Under the pieces are notes generated by a model. It saw only the letters and a list, made by a program, of their open reading frames with translations. It was not told where the DNA came from and did no database searches. This document shows positions 18,780-26,780 of a stretch of 64,000 bases of DNA, piece after piece (position 1 is the stretch's first letter; every line of letters begins with the position of its first letter). A program made the translations under genes and the position numbers. The stretch is from Bacillota bacterium (GTDB lineage Bacteria > Bacillota > Bacilli > Paenibacillales > Paenibacillaceae), in assembly GCA_023460795.1 (NCBI GenBank), contig JAEWPC010000022.1, positions 1 through 64,000 on the forward strand, given 5' to 3'.

Positions 18780-19185
18780 AGGTGTACAGTTTGGATTGGT
18801 TGAACTACATCGCGTCTATGGTAGCAATGTTCGCACGTAGTTTAGATTGGACTAACTACACCGCGTCTATGGTAGCAATGTTCGCACGCAGTTTGGATTG
18901 GTCGAACTACATCGCGTCTATGGTAGCTATGTTCGCACGCAGTTTGGATTTGACTAACTACATCGCGTCTATGGTCGCATGGCTCGCACGCAGTTTGGAT
19001 TGGACTAACTACATCGCGTCTATGGCCGCATGGCTCGCACGCAGTTTGGATTTGACTAACTACTTCGCGTCTATGGCCGCATGGCTCGCACGCAGTTTGG
19101 ATTGGTCGAACTACATCGCGTCTATGGTTACAGGGCTCGCACGCAGTTTGGATTGGACTAACTACATCGCGTCTATGGCCAGCTA
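18780..19185. repeat. 51-bp tandem repeat array 2, eight copies
   Basis: The triplet starting the block AGTTTGGATTGG occurs at 18788, 18839, 18890, 18941, 18992, 19043, 19094 and 19145, exactly 51 bp apart each time. Each unit contains GCACGCAGTTTGGATTGG, CTAACTACATCGCGTCTATG and a variable GTAGCAATGTT or CCGCATGGCT segment. Read on the minus strand, its blocks CGCGATGTAGTT and CAAACTGCGTGCG match the plus-strand units of array 1 (557-905), so the two arrays are related and inverted relative to each other. Spurious open frames cross it on both strands. Confidence 0.96.
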
Positions 19186-19189
19186 TGCA

Positions 19190-19380
19190 TGTAATAGCGC
19201 GGTGTCGTCGAGTTACTGGAGTCCAAGTGGCAAATGTGCTCGCAATAGCGCGGTGACGTCGAGTTACAGAGGTAGAAGTGGCAGATGTGCTCGCAATAGC
19301 GCGGTGTCGTCGAGTTACTGGAGTCCAAGTGGCAGATGTGCTAGCAATAGCGCGGTGTCGTCGAGTTACTGCATCCACCA
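19190..19380. repeat. 51-bp tandem repeat array 3, four copies
   Basis: AATAGCGCGGTG starts at 19193, 19244, 19295 and 19346, exactly 51 bp apart, with AGTCCAAGTGGCAGATGTGC as the second half of the unit. It directly follows array 2 but has a different unit. The block GCGCG-TGT-GT-CGA-TTA resembles the plus-strand unit of array 1, so it may be a diverged member in the orientation opposite to array 2. With arrays 2 and 3 the 744 bp between glnA and lexA hold no gene that I can support. Confidence 0.93.
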
Positions 19381-19401
19381 GAAACACTCCAATAAAACGT
19401 A

Positions 19402-19430
19402 AAAATCCCTTGCCGCGGGGCAAGGGATTC
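19402..19430 (-). terminator. intrinsic terminator of lexA
   Basis: AATCCCTTGCC and GGCAAGGGATT form a perfect 11-bp stem around four bases. On the minus strand a T run follows (AAAAA on the plus strand at the left edge), so it serves lexA. Confidence 0.85.
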
Positions 19431-19441
19431 TACTGATGGGC

Positions 19442-20065
19442 TTACATGAACGAACGGATCAAACCGATGACTTTGCCGAGGATGCTGACGTTCGGATAGC
19501 GAAGCGGCTGCATGCTCGAGTTCTCCGGTTGGAGGCGGATGTGGTCGCGTTCCTTGTAGAACGTCTTGACGGTCGCTTCGTCTTCTTCGGTCATGGCGAC
19601 GACGATGTCGCCGTTCGTCGCGTTAGGCTGCTGGCGGACGATGACGTAGTCGCCGTCGTGGATGCCGGCTTCGATCATGCTGTCGCCTCTGACGGATAGC
19701 ATGAACACCGGCTGGTCGCCGACCATTGTGGTCGGAAGAGGGAAGTACTCCTCGATGTTCTCCGTAGCGGTGATCGGCACGCCGGCCGTGACTTTGCCGA
19801 CGAGCGGGATCGGGCGAACGGAGGAAGCGAGGCCGAACGGGGCTTCTTCATCGTCTCCGAGTATCTCGATGGCGCGCGGCTTCGTCGGGTCGCGACGGAT
19901 GAGGCCTTTCTTCTCCAGGCGATCCAGGTGACCGTGAACGGTGGAGCTGGAAGCTAAGCCGACGGCTTCGCCGATTTCGCGGACGGAAGGGGGGTACCCT
20001 TTGTCCCGTACTTCGTTCTTAATGAATTCTAAAATGGCATTTTGGCGATTGGACATCTTGGACAC
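19442..20065 (-). CDS. lexA: SOS repressor LexA (DinR)
   Basis: LexA represses SOS genes and cleaves itself when RecA filaments form. The 207-residue protein has an N-terminal winged helix (residues 1-65) and the S24 peptidase domain: cleavage site A94-G95 (TAGVP), nucleophile S129 (RGDSM) and K167 (ATVKTF). The spacing equals that in B. subtilis. GTG at 20065 is preferred because AGGGAGGGC lies 6 bases upstream and the N-terminus MSKMSNRQ then aligns with the family; an in-frame ATG at 20056 is badly spaced. It diverges from yneA across LexA boxes. Confidence 0.97.
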   Translation of the reverse strand: MSKMSNRQNAILEFIKNEVRDKGYPPSVREIGEAVGLASSSTVHGHLDRLEKKGLIRRDPTKPRAIEILGDDEEAPFGLASSVRPIPLVGKVTAGVPITATENIEEYFPLPTTMVGDQPVFMLSVRGDSMIEAGIHDGDYVIVRQQPNATNGDIVVAMTEEDEATVKTFYKERDHIRLQPENSSMQPLRYPNVSILGKVIGLIRSFM

Positions 20066-20101
20066 GCCAAGCCCTCCCTATGTATCAGCTCATGATGACA
20101 A

Positions 20102-20130
20102 ATTATAACACAGAACTCGAGTTCGCACAA
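20102..20130 (-). promoter_or_regulatory. lexA promoter with embedded LexA box
   Basis: On the minus strand TATAAT (20102-20107) and TTGTGC (20125-20130) are 17 bp apart. Between them is AGAACTCGAGTTCG (20112-20125), a LexA box with perfect GAAC-N4-GTTC half-sites, which indicates autorepression. Confidence 0.8.
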
Positions 20131-20143
20131 ACATTCGTTCTAC

Positions 20144-20157
20144 CGAACAAATGTTCC
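20144..20157. promoter_or_regulatory. LexA box 2 between lexA and yneA
   Basis: CGAACAAATGTTCC matches the Gram-positive SOS consensus CGAAC-N4-GTTCG at all but the last base. It lies upstream of the yneA -35 and can serve both divergent promoters. Confidence 0.85.
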
Positions 20158-20165
20158 AAATTTTG

Positions 20166-20214
20166 TTGACAAGCACATATGTTCGTGTTATTCTCATATC
20201 AGAACAAATGTTTG
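20166..20214 (+). promoter_or_regulatory. yneA promoter with LexA box 3
   Basis: TTGACA (20166-20171) and TATTCT (20189-20194) are 17 bp apart. AGAACAAATGTTTG (20201-20214), a LexA box with the GAAC and GTT core, covers the expected start of transcription, so yneA should be induced by DNA damage. Confidence 0.82.
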
Positions 20215-20226
20215 GGGTGAGCGTTC

Positions 20227-20643
20227 ATGGTACATACATGGGTATCCGGTAAATCAGCTTCTGCTTCTTTTCCATATAAAATGACGGCTTCTTCGCAGCC
20301 TCGCTACGCTTCGAGATCTACGACGCAACCAGCGGCTCGTTCGCATCGCGGGTGGAAAGCAGCGCGTTCCGTAATTATACTCGTTGCCTTTTTAATTCTG
20401 TTCAGCGGCCTGGCTTTCGCCCATACGTTCGCATCGAGCGAAGAAGTCACATCGGCGAACGTCGACGAAATCGTGATCTCGGTGGATAGCGGAGATACGC
20501 TCTGGGAGCTTGCCGCGGAATATAAGAAGGATCGGATGGATACCCGCGACGCGGTGCATCTGCTCATGAAACGCAACGGGTTATCGTCTTCGTCCCTGCA
20601 CACGGGCCAGGAGATTATCTTGCCTGCGAAGATGCTTCCATGA
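20227..20643 (+). CDS. yneA: YneA-like SOS cell-division inhibitor with LysM domain
   Basis: YneA blocks septation during SOS; the transmembrane helix and LysM domain are both needed in B. subtilis. The 138-residue product has a Ser/Arg-rich cytoplasmic lead of about 45 residues, a transmembrane helix at about 46-66, and a LysM domain from about 82 to 135 (ISVDSGDTLWELA and LHTGQEIILP). The cytoplasmic lead is longer than usual. The gene diverges from lexA and carries LexA boxes in its promoter, which fixes the identity better than sequence alone. A terminator follows. Confidence 0.9.
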   Translation: MVHTWVSGKSASASFPYKMTASSQPRYASRSTTQPAARSHRGWKAARSVIILVAFLILFSGLAFAHTFASSEEVTSANVDEIVISVDSGDTLWELAAEYKKDRMDTRDAVHLLMKRNGLSSSSLHTGQEIILPAKMLP

Positions 20644-20684
20644 CGTCTAGCGAACTATAGGCGAACGGTATACGAACATAGCTA

Positions 20685-20711
20685 AGAGACCGGGGATTCC
20701 GGTCTCTTTTT
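20685..20711 (+). terminator. intrinsic terminator after yneA
   Basis: AGAGACCGG and CCGGTCTCT form a perfect 9-bp stem with a 5-base loop, followed by TTTT. Confidence 0.88.
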
Positions 20712-20788
20712 ATACGTTTCGGTTTCTTGACAAGGCAATGCCGTTAATGTCAAAGTAGAGAAGATATATTGAAAGGAGTGACAGCATC

Positions 20789-20974
20789 ATGGAAAAGCTG
20801 ATTCAAAGAATCAACGAACTGGCGCGCAAGAGCAAAGCCGAAGGATTGTCGGAAGCGGAGGTTGCCGAACGCGATCAGCTGCGGAAGCAATACTTGACCA
20901 ACTTTAAGAAAAACTTCCGGCAACAGCTCGATAACATAGAATTTACGGACGAGAAACCAACGATTGTTCATTAA
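20789..20974 (+). CDS. YnzC family protein (DUF896)
   Basis: The 61-residue, highly charged helical protein has the YnzC/DUF896 pattern: RINELARKSKAEGLSEAE, then DQLRKQYL and FKKNFRQQLD near the end. In B. subtilis ynzC belongs to the SOS operon yneA-yneB-ynzC; here a terminator separates it from yneA and the resolvase-like yneB is absent. Function is unknown. The start has AAAGGAG about 9 bases upstream. Confidence 0.88.
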   Translation: MEKLIQRINELARKSKAEGLSEAEVAERDQLRKQYLTNFKKNFRQQLDNIEFTDEKPTIVH

Positions 20975-21019
20975 ATAGATCGATGGATGCTGCAGTTGAA
21001 TTGACGAGGAGGAGCAAGA

Positions 21020-21541
21020 ATGTCCCGATCTTGGGAACGCAAGGTACTGAAGAATACGAAAGAGATTAACAAACGCCGGAAAAAAGAGGGCAAAAAATCG
21101 ATCTCCGAATCGTCCGCACCGAAAGTCGACAAGTTTAAAGGCCGCAACTATGTTGTTCCGGTGCTCCTGCTCATGCTGGTCGCGCTCTATCTAACGGTAG
21201 CTGCGCCTTGGCGTTCCGATTTCGAGACCGATCCGACGTTATTCTGGGTGACGGTCGGCTGTTATGTTCTGCTGGCTGTATTCTATTACTTCCGCCGTCC
21301 TTATTTGTCCGTTACGCGGGATACGATGGAGACACGCAAATTAACCGGCTACAAGCTGCTTCGTCCAAGCGACGTTCGTAAAATTTCGATTCAACCCGGT
21401 TATGTCGTGATCGAAACGGTTAAGGGCAGCAACTGGGTATTTTCCAGACTGATGAACCGGTTCCCGATCGAACGGATGGCCGAGCGGCTGAAAGTTTACG
21501 CCGATCTGCATCAGGTGGAGTGGGAACAGAAGACGAAGTGA
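21020..21541 (+). CDS. membrane protein of unknown function, two transmembrane helices
   Basis: I do not recognise the family. The 173-residue protein starts with a very basic ~45-residue cytoplasmic segment, has two transmembrane helices at about 46-64 and 73-90, and a C-terminal soluble part with alternating strands (LSVTRDTMETRKL, VRKISIQPGYVVIET) that resembles a small bacterial PH-like domain. The last part contains a basic amphipathic stretch (MNRFPIERMAERLKVY). It lies 13 bp before a HAD phosphatase gene and may be cotranscribed with it. Confidence 0.75.
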   Translation: MSRSWERKVLKNTKEINKRRKKEGKKSISESSAPKVDKFKGRNYVVPVLLLMLVALYLTVAAPWRSDFETDPTLFWVTVGCYVLLAVFYYFRRPYLSVTRDTMETRKLTGYKLLRPSDVRKISIQPGYVVIETVKGSNWVFSRLMNRFPIERMAERLKVYADLHQVEWEQKTK

Positions 21542-21554
21542 GGAGACCGTACGA

Positions 21555-22352
21555 ATGACGATTAAGGCCGTATTATTCGATCTAGACGATACGCTGTTGT
21601 GGGATGAGAGAAGCGTATCCGAAGCGTTCAGGAATACTTGTCAGCTAGCATCGGACGAGACGGGGCTTGACGTAGAAGCGTTGGAAGCGTCCGTTCGCAA
21701 GGAAGCCCGCGCGATCTATGAGAAGTACGAAACGTTCACCTTCACGCAAATGATCGGCATTAACCCGTTCGAAGCGCTGTGGGGCAATTTTAGAAAAGGC
21801 GAGCACGAGATGTTCCGTAAGCTGGAGCAGTTGGCGCCGTCGTACCGTGAGAACGCTTGGACTGCCGGACTCGCCGCATTAGGCGTGGACAATCCTGCCC
21901 TCGGCCGGAAGCTGGCGGAATATTTTCCGGCGCAGCGCCGCAGCTTGCCTTACGTGTACGACGAGACGTTCGCCGTACTGGACGAGCTTCGTAAAGACTA
22001 CAAGCTTCTGCTCCTAACGAATGGTTCGCCGGATCTGCAGCAGGAGAAGCTGGACGGCATGCCGACTCTAATTCCGTACTTCGACGCTATCTTCATTTCG
22101 GGCAACTTCGGCGAAGGCAAGCCGTCTCCGCGCTTGTTCGAACATGCTATGGAACGCATCGGCATTACGGCGGAAGAGGGCGTAATGGTCGGCGACAAGC
22201 TGACGACGGATATCCTTGGCGCTAACGGCGTCGGCATGACGTCGATCTGGATCAACCGCCATGACGCGAAGCTGAGCGGCGATATCGTGCCGAAGCACGA
22301 AATCCGCAGCTTGACGGAATTGCCGGACTTGCTGAAACAGCTAACTAAATAA
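21555..22352 (+). CDS. HAD-family hydrolase (phosphatase)
   Basis: The 265-residue protein shows all four HAD motifs: DLDDT near residue 9 (nucleophile Asp), LTNGS near 155, a lysine in GKPSPRLF, and GDKLTTDI near 215. The cap is helical (C1), as in YfnB/YjjG-like phosphatases. Substrate cannot be deduced. It ends directly in a palindromic repeat element. Confidence 0.87.
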   Translation: MTIKAVLFDLDDTLLWDERSVSEAFRNTCQLASDETGLDVEALEASVRKEARAIYEKYETFTFTQMIGINPFEALWGNFRKGEHEMFRKLEQLAPSYRENAWTAGLAALGVDNPALGRKLAEYFPAQRRSLPYVYDETFAVLDELRKDYKLLLLTNGSPDLQQEKLDGMPTLIPYFDAIFISGNFGEGKPSPRLFEHAMERIGITAEEGVMVGDKLTTDILGANGVGMTSIWINRHDAKLSGDIVPKHEIRSLTELPDLLKQLTK

Positions 22353-22531
22353 CAACGAATCGACAGTTATTTGGAACGATTAACTGCGATGATAGAAAAT
22401 AACAACAAAACGATAGTTATTTAAGCAAGCTCGTGCCGTTTGGCTCCATTTTGCTTCGAATAACTGCGCATTGTTGTTATTTTTTTCGTTGAACGGAACT
22501 TATATGAAAATAACTGCAAATGGTTGTTATT
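22348..22531. repeat. four-palindrome intergenic element R
   Basis: Four 23-24-bp palindromic motifs start at 22348, 22398, 22459 and 22509, giving spacings of 50, 61 and 50 bp. Motifs 1 and 2 read AATAACAAC, a variable core, then AGTTATT. Motifs 3 and 4 are the reverse complement, AATAACTGC, a short core, then GTTGTTATT. The element is thus two copies facing two copies, and motif 1 can pair with motif 4 over most of its length. The spacers share no obvious sequence. It overlaps the last codons of the HAD gene and stops before a terminator. The same design recurs at 55394-55577. Confidence 0.93.
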
Positions 22532-22572
22532 CGGGTATTATGATTGGATGAAGGGGCTCCAACTCCCTAAAC

Positions 22573-22620
22573 AAAAAAGACGTACGATCCGCTAAGGCAG
22601 CGAACCGTACGTCTTTCCTT
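22573..22620. terminator. bidirectional terminator between the HAD gene and mtnD
   Basis: AAGACGTACG and CGTACGTCTT form a 10-bp stem. An A run on the left and a T run on the right give U tracts on both strands, fitting its place between converging genes. Confidence 0.82.
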
Positions 22621-22631
22621 ATATCACAAGC

Positions 22632-23171
22632 TTATTTCACGAAAGCAGGGTCGTCGTAGTTATGCGCTACCCAGCCGGCAGGTTCGATGAAGAGACGTAC
22701 CGCGACGATCTGGCGGTTATCCATCAGCGTGAAGAAGTGCGGATAGTTTTCCGGAACGGAAATCACGTCGCCGGCTTCGAGCTCGACGTCGAAGTATCCG
22801 GTGTTCTCGTCGCCTTTGATGACGAAGATACCGCGTCCCGCCGTAATGGCGCGAACTTCGTCTTCCGTGTGGGTATGGACGTTCTCGAACTTTTTGAGCA
22901 GCTCGTCGAGATTAGGCGTCGCGTCCGAAAGGGCGATGACGTCCCATGTTTTGTAGCCGCGTCTGCCGGCAAGGTCGCGAATTTCCGCATCGAACGTGGA
23001 AAGGATTTCGCTCTTCTCGTCATCGGACAGTACGAACTTCTCTTGAAGGTGAGCCGGGAGTTTGGATGCATCCCAGTGTTCGTAAAGCACTTCGAATTTG
23101 TTCAGAAACTCGCGAACGTTCTCTTCGCCTTTGATGCGTTCGTTCGTGTTGCGGATTCGAATTTCAGCCAT
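22632..23171 (-). CDS. mtnD: acireductone dioxygenase (methionine salvage)
   Basis: MtnD oxidises acireductone to the ketoacid precursor of methionine. The 179-residue cupin has its metal ligands H99, H101 and E105 in HTHTEDE and H145 in YPHFF. ATG 23171 is chosen because GAGGAA lies about 7 bases upstream; a TTG 21 bases further upstream is possible but adds residues not typical of the family. No other methionine-salvage gene is next to it. It diverges from metH, the de novo methionine synthase gene. Confidence 0.94.
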   Translation of the reverse strand: MAEIRIRNTNERIKGEENVREFLNKFEVLYEHWDASKLPAHLQEKFVLSDDEKSEILSTFDAEIRDLAGRRGYKTWDVIALSDATPNLDELLKKFENVHTHTEDEVRAITAGRGIFVIKGDENTGYFDVELEAGDVISVPENYPHFFTLMDNRQIVAVRLFIEPAGWVAHNYDDPAFVK

Positions 23172-23209
23172 CGTTAATTCCTCATTTCCCAATAAGAATT
23201 ATAGACTTA

Positions 23210-23238
23210 ATTATAGAACATATTCCGACGCGTGTCGA
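23210..23238 (-). promoter_or_regulatory. mtnD promoter
   Basis: On the minus strand TCGACA (23233-23238) and TATAAT (23210-23215) are exactly 17 bp apart. A second TATAAT follows at 23198-23203. The short space to metH leaves no room for an S-box or cobalamin riboswitch. Confidence 0.7.
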
Positions 23239-23317
23239 TGTGCATCTTTTCGTGCCAACCCGATTCTGTTACTATAGAGTTTAAATGATTGGACAGACGG
23301 GGGAAGCGATTCTAATT

Positions 23318-26300
23318 ATGACTTTAACGCATTCTAAACCTTCTCTGCAAGAGGAGTTAACCAAGCGCATACTCATTCTCGACGGAGCGATGGGCACGAT
23401 GATTCAGCAGGCGAATCTGACCGCGGACGATTTCGGCGGCGAGGAGCTGGACGGATGCAACGAGCTTCTCGTCGTGACGCGGCCAGACGTAATCCGCGGC
23501 ATTCATGAGGCCTACTTGGCCGCGGGTTCCGACATCATCGAGACGAATACGTTCGGCGCGACGAGCGTCGTGCTGCAAGAATACGACATCCCGGAGAGAG
23601 CAAGGGAGCTGAACCTTGCCGCGGCGAAATTGGCCCGCGAAGCTTGCGATAAGTATTCTACGCCGGATAAGCCTAGATTCGTCGCGGGAGCGCTAGGTCC
23701 AACGACGAAGACGTTGTCGGTCACCGGCGGCGTGACGTTCGACGGTCTGGTGGAGAGCTACCGCGAGCAAGTGATCGCGCTCGTCGAAGGCGGCATCGAC
23801 GCCATCTTGATCGAGACGAGCCAAGATACGCTTAACGTCAAAGCGGCGGGTATCGCCATACGCCAAGCGTTCGCCGAGACGGGCATCGAGCTGCCGATCA
23901 TGATCAGCGGCACGATCGAGCCGATGGGGACGACGCTGGCCGGACAGAACATCGAGTCGTTCTACGTCTCGCTCGAGCATATGAAGCCGATCTCGATCGG
24001 GCTTAACTGCGCGACGGGACCGGAGTTCATGCGCGACCATATCCGTACGTTGTCCGGTATCGCAAGCATCGCGGTCAGCTGTTATCCGAACGCGGGCTTG
24101 CCGGATGAGAACGGCAATTATCACGAGTCTCCGGATTCGCTGGCGAGGAAGCTGCGCGGGTTCGCGGACCAAGGCTGGCTGAACATCGTCGGCGGCTGCT
24201 GCGGTACGACGCCGGCGCATATCTCGGCGATGGCGGAAGCGATGAAGGATGTATCGCCTCGCAAGCCTGAAGGCCAACATCCGCCTGCCGTCTCCGGCAT
24301 CGAGACCGTCTATATCGAGGAAGACAATCGCCCGATTATGATCGGCGAGCGCACGAACATCTCCGGCTCGCGGAAGTTTAAGCGACTGATTAAAGAAGAG
24401 AAGTTCGACGAAGCGTCGGAGATCGCCCGTTCCCAAGTGAAGGGCGGCGCGCAGATTATCGATATAAACCTGCAGGACACCGATATCGACGAAACTTATG
24501 CGGTCAATAAGTTTCTGCCGATGGTCACGAAGAAGATCAAGGCGCCGCTCATGCTGGACTCCACCTACGACCATATCATCGAGCTCGGACTTAAATATTC
24601 GCAAGGCAAGGCGATTATTAACTCCATTAACCTTGAGGACGGCGAGTCGAAGTTCGAGAAGATCGTGCCGCTGATTCATCAGTACGGCGCGGCGGTCGTG
24701 TGCATCCTGATCGACGAGCGGGGACAAGCCGTATCCCGCGAAGCCAAGATGGAAGTAGCTACGCGCTCGTATGAGCTCCTTACGGGCAAGTACGGGATGC
24801 AGCCGGAAGACATTATTTTCGACCCGAACATGTTCCCGATCGGCTCCGGCGACCCGCAATATATCGGTTCCGCCGTAGAGACGATCGAAGGCATTCGAAT
24901 GATCAAAGAGAAGTATCCGCGCGCCAAGACGATTCTCGGCCTCAGCAATATCTCGTTCGGCTTGCCGGACGCGGGACGCGAGGTGCTCAACTCCGTGTAT
25001 CTGTACCATTGCACGAAAGCGGGTCTCGATTACGCGATCGTGAACACGGAGAAGCTGGAGCGCTACGCCTCCATTCCGGAGGAGGAGCGCAAGCTCGCCG
25101 AAGCGCTCATCTACGATACGAACGACGATACGCTCGCGGCGTTCGTCGCGGCGTTCCGCGATAAGAAAGTAGAGAAGAAGGTCAAGGCTTCGAACCTCAC
25201 GCTCGAGGAGCGGTTAGGCGGCTACGTCGTCGAAGGCTCGAAGGAAGGATTGTTCGCGGATCTGGACGTAGCGCTGACGAAGTACGCTCCGCTCGATATC
25301 ATCAACGGACCGCTCATGTCCGGGATGGAAGAGGTCGGCCGTCTGTTCAACAACAACGAGCTGATCGTAGCCGAAGTGCTGCAGAGCGCCGAGGTCATGA
25401 AGGCGTCCGTTGCCCACCTCGAGCCGCATATGGAGAAGAACGAGTCCGCGGTCAAAGGTAAAATCATGCTCGCGACCGTCAAGGGCGACGTGCACGATAT
25501 CGGCAAAAACCTCGTCGAGATCATTCTCTCGAATAACGGATACAAGATCATCAACCTCGGCATCAAGGTGCCGCCGGAGCAAATTATCGAAGCCGCGCGC
25601 GTCGAAAAGCCGGACGCGATCGGCCTTTCCGGCCTGCTCGTTAAGTCGGCGCAGCAGATGGTCGTGACGGCGCAGGATTTGCGCACGTCGGGTATCGACG
25701 TGCCGATTTTGGTAGGCGGCGCCGCTCTTACGCGCAAGTTTACGAAGACGCGCATCGCGCCGGAGTACGAAGGCGTCGTCTTGTACGCGAAGGACGCGAT
25801 GGATGGGCTTGATATCGCGAACAAGCTCGGCGATCCGGAGCATCGTGCACGCATCGCGGCTGAACACTGGGCGGAACAGAAGGCGCTGGCCGAGAAGCCG
25901 GAGACGCCGAAGGAGCTGCCGGAGCAATCGCGCGCGCGCCGTTCGAACGTTTCTCAGGATGCGCCGATTTTCAAAGCGCCGGACTTCGAGCGCCACGTCA
26001 TCCGCGATTACCCGTTAGCCCATGTGAAGCCGTACGTAAACCTGCAAATGCTGCTCGGACATCATCTCGGTCTTAAAGGCAACGTCGAGGAGCTGCTCGC
26101 GGCTGGCGACGAACGTGCGACCAAACTGAAAGCGACGATCGACGACATCTTCGAACAGTCCGAACAGAACGATTGGTTGAAGCCGCAGGCGATGTACCGG
26201 TTCTTCCCGGCGCAATTGGAAGGCAACGACGTCCTCGTCTACGATCCGGCGGATACGACCCGCGTATTGCAGCGCTTCTCGTTCCCGCGCCAGCAGGTCG

Positions 26301-26770
26301 AGCCGTTCCTGTGCTTGGCGGATTTCCTGAAGTCGGTCGAGAGCGGCGTCATGGATACGGTCGGTTTCTTAGTCGTGACGGCAGGCCAAGGCGCCCGCGA
26401 GCAAGGCGAGAAGTGGAAGGAGAGCGGCGATTACTTGCGCTCCCACGCCATTATGGCGACGGCGCTCGAGGTGGCGGAAGGCTTGGCGGAACGCGTGCAC
26501 CAGATTATGCGCGACAACTGGGGCTTCCCGGATCCGGCGGAGATGACGATGAAGCAGCGTTTTGGCGCCAGATATCAAGGTATTCGCGTGTCGTTCGGCT
26601 ATCCGGCGTGCCCGAACCTCGAGGATCAAGGGCCGCTGTTCGAGCTCATGAAACCCGAGGATATCGGCGTACAGCTGACGGAAGGGTTCATGATGGAGCC
26701 GGAAGCTTCCGTATCCGCTATGGTGTTCGCGCATCCCGAGGCGCAGTACTTTAACGTAGAGAAGGCATAG
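23318..26770 (+). CDS. metH: cobalamin-dependent methionine synthase
   Basis: MetH transfers a methyl group from methyltetrahydrofolate to homocysteine through cobalamin. The 1150-residue protein has all four modules: homocysteine-binding barrel with zinc cysteines (GLNCATG and GGCCGTTP, about 1-320), pterin barrel (IGERTNISGS, about 345-610), the cap and B12 domain with cobalt ligand H726 in DVHDIG, and the AdoMet reactivation domain (FGYPACPN, about 900-1150). ATG 23318 is chosen with GGGGGAAG upstream; an in-frame ATG at 23285 lacks a ribosome site and is nearly at the predicted transcription start. Confidence 0.97.
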   Translation: MTLTHSKPSLQEELTKRILILDGAMGTMIQQANLTADDFGGEELDGCNELLVVTRPDVIRGIHEAYLAAGSDIIETNTFGATSVVLQEYDIPERARELNLAAAKLAREACDKYSTPDKPRFVAGALGPTTKTLSVTGGVTFDGLVESYREQVIALVEGGIDAILIETSQDTLNVKAAGIAIRQAFAETGIELPIMISGTIEPMGTTLAGQNIESFYVSLEHMKPISIGLNCATGPEFMRDHIRTLSGIASIAVSCYPNAGLPDENGNYHESPDSLARKLRGFADQGWLNIVGGCCGTTPAHISAMAEAMKDVSPRKPEGQHPPAVSGIETVYIEEDNRPIMIGERTNISGSRKFKRLIKEEKFDEASEIARSQVKGGAQIIDINLQDTDIDETYAVNKFLPMVTKKIKAPLMLDSTYDHIIELGLKYSQGKAIINSINLEDGESKFEKIVPLIHQYGAAVVCILIDERGQAVSREAKMEVATRSYELLTGKYGMQPEDIIFDPNMFPIGSGDPQYIGSAVETIEGIRMIKEKYPRAKTILGLSNISFGLPDAGREVLNSVYLYHCTKAGLDYAIVNTEKLERYASIPEEERKLAEALIYDTNDDTLAAFVAAFRDKKVEKKVKASNLTLEERLGGYVVEGSKEGLFADLDVALTKYAPLDIINGPLMSGMEEVGRLFNNNELIVAEVLQSAEVMKASVAHLEPHMEKNESAVKGKIMLATVKGDVHDIGKNLVEIILSNNGYKIINLGIKVPPEQIIEAARVEKPDAIGLSGLLVKSAQQMVVTAQDLRTSGIDVPILVGGAALTRKFTKTRIAPEYEGVVLYAKDAMDGLDIANKLGDPEHRARIAAEHWAEQKALAEKPETPKELPEQSRARRSNVSQDAPIFKAPDFERHVIRDYPLAHVKPYVNLQMLLGHHLGLKGNVEELLAAGDERATKLKATIDDIFEQSEQNDWLKPQAMYRFFPAQLEGNDVLVYDPADTTRVLQRFSFPRQQVEPFLCLADFLKSVESGVMDTVGFLVVTAGQGAREQGEKWKESGDYLRSHAIMATALEVAEGLAERVHQIMRDNWGFPDPAEMTMKQRFGARYQGIRVSFGYPACPNLEDQGPLFELMKPEDIGVQLTEGFMMEPEASVSAMVFAHPEAQYFNVEKA

Positions 26771-26780
26771 ACGACATAGA

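Noticed and set aside
18731..19402. A 223-codon plus-strand frame and a 193-codon minus-strand frame across arrays 2 and 3
   Set aside because: The 51-bp unit is a multiple of three and free of stops in several frames, so long frames arise by repetition. The plus frame starts inside the glnA terminator and neither has a ribosome site.
22348..22531. CRISPR array at the palindromic elements (also 36198-36389 and 55394-55577)
   Set aside because: Repeats flip orientation or vary, spacers are of unequal length (about 26, 37, 26 bp), there are only four copies, and no cas genes are in the window.
23193..23317. SAM or cobalamin riboswitch in front of metH or mtnD
   Set aside because: The gap is too short and no conserved core (such as a B12 box) is seen.
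23693..25009. A 438-codon minus-strand frame inside metH
   Set aside because: Shadow of the metH coding sequence, Arg/Asp-rich and without motifs.
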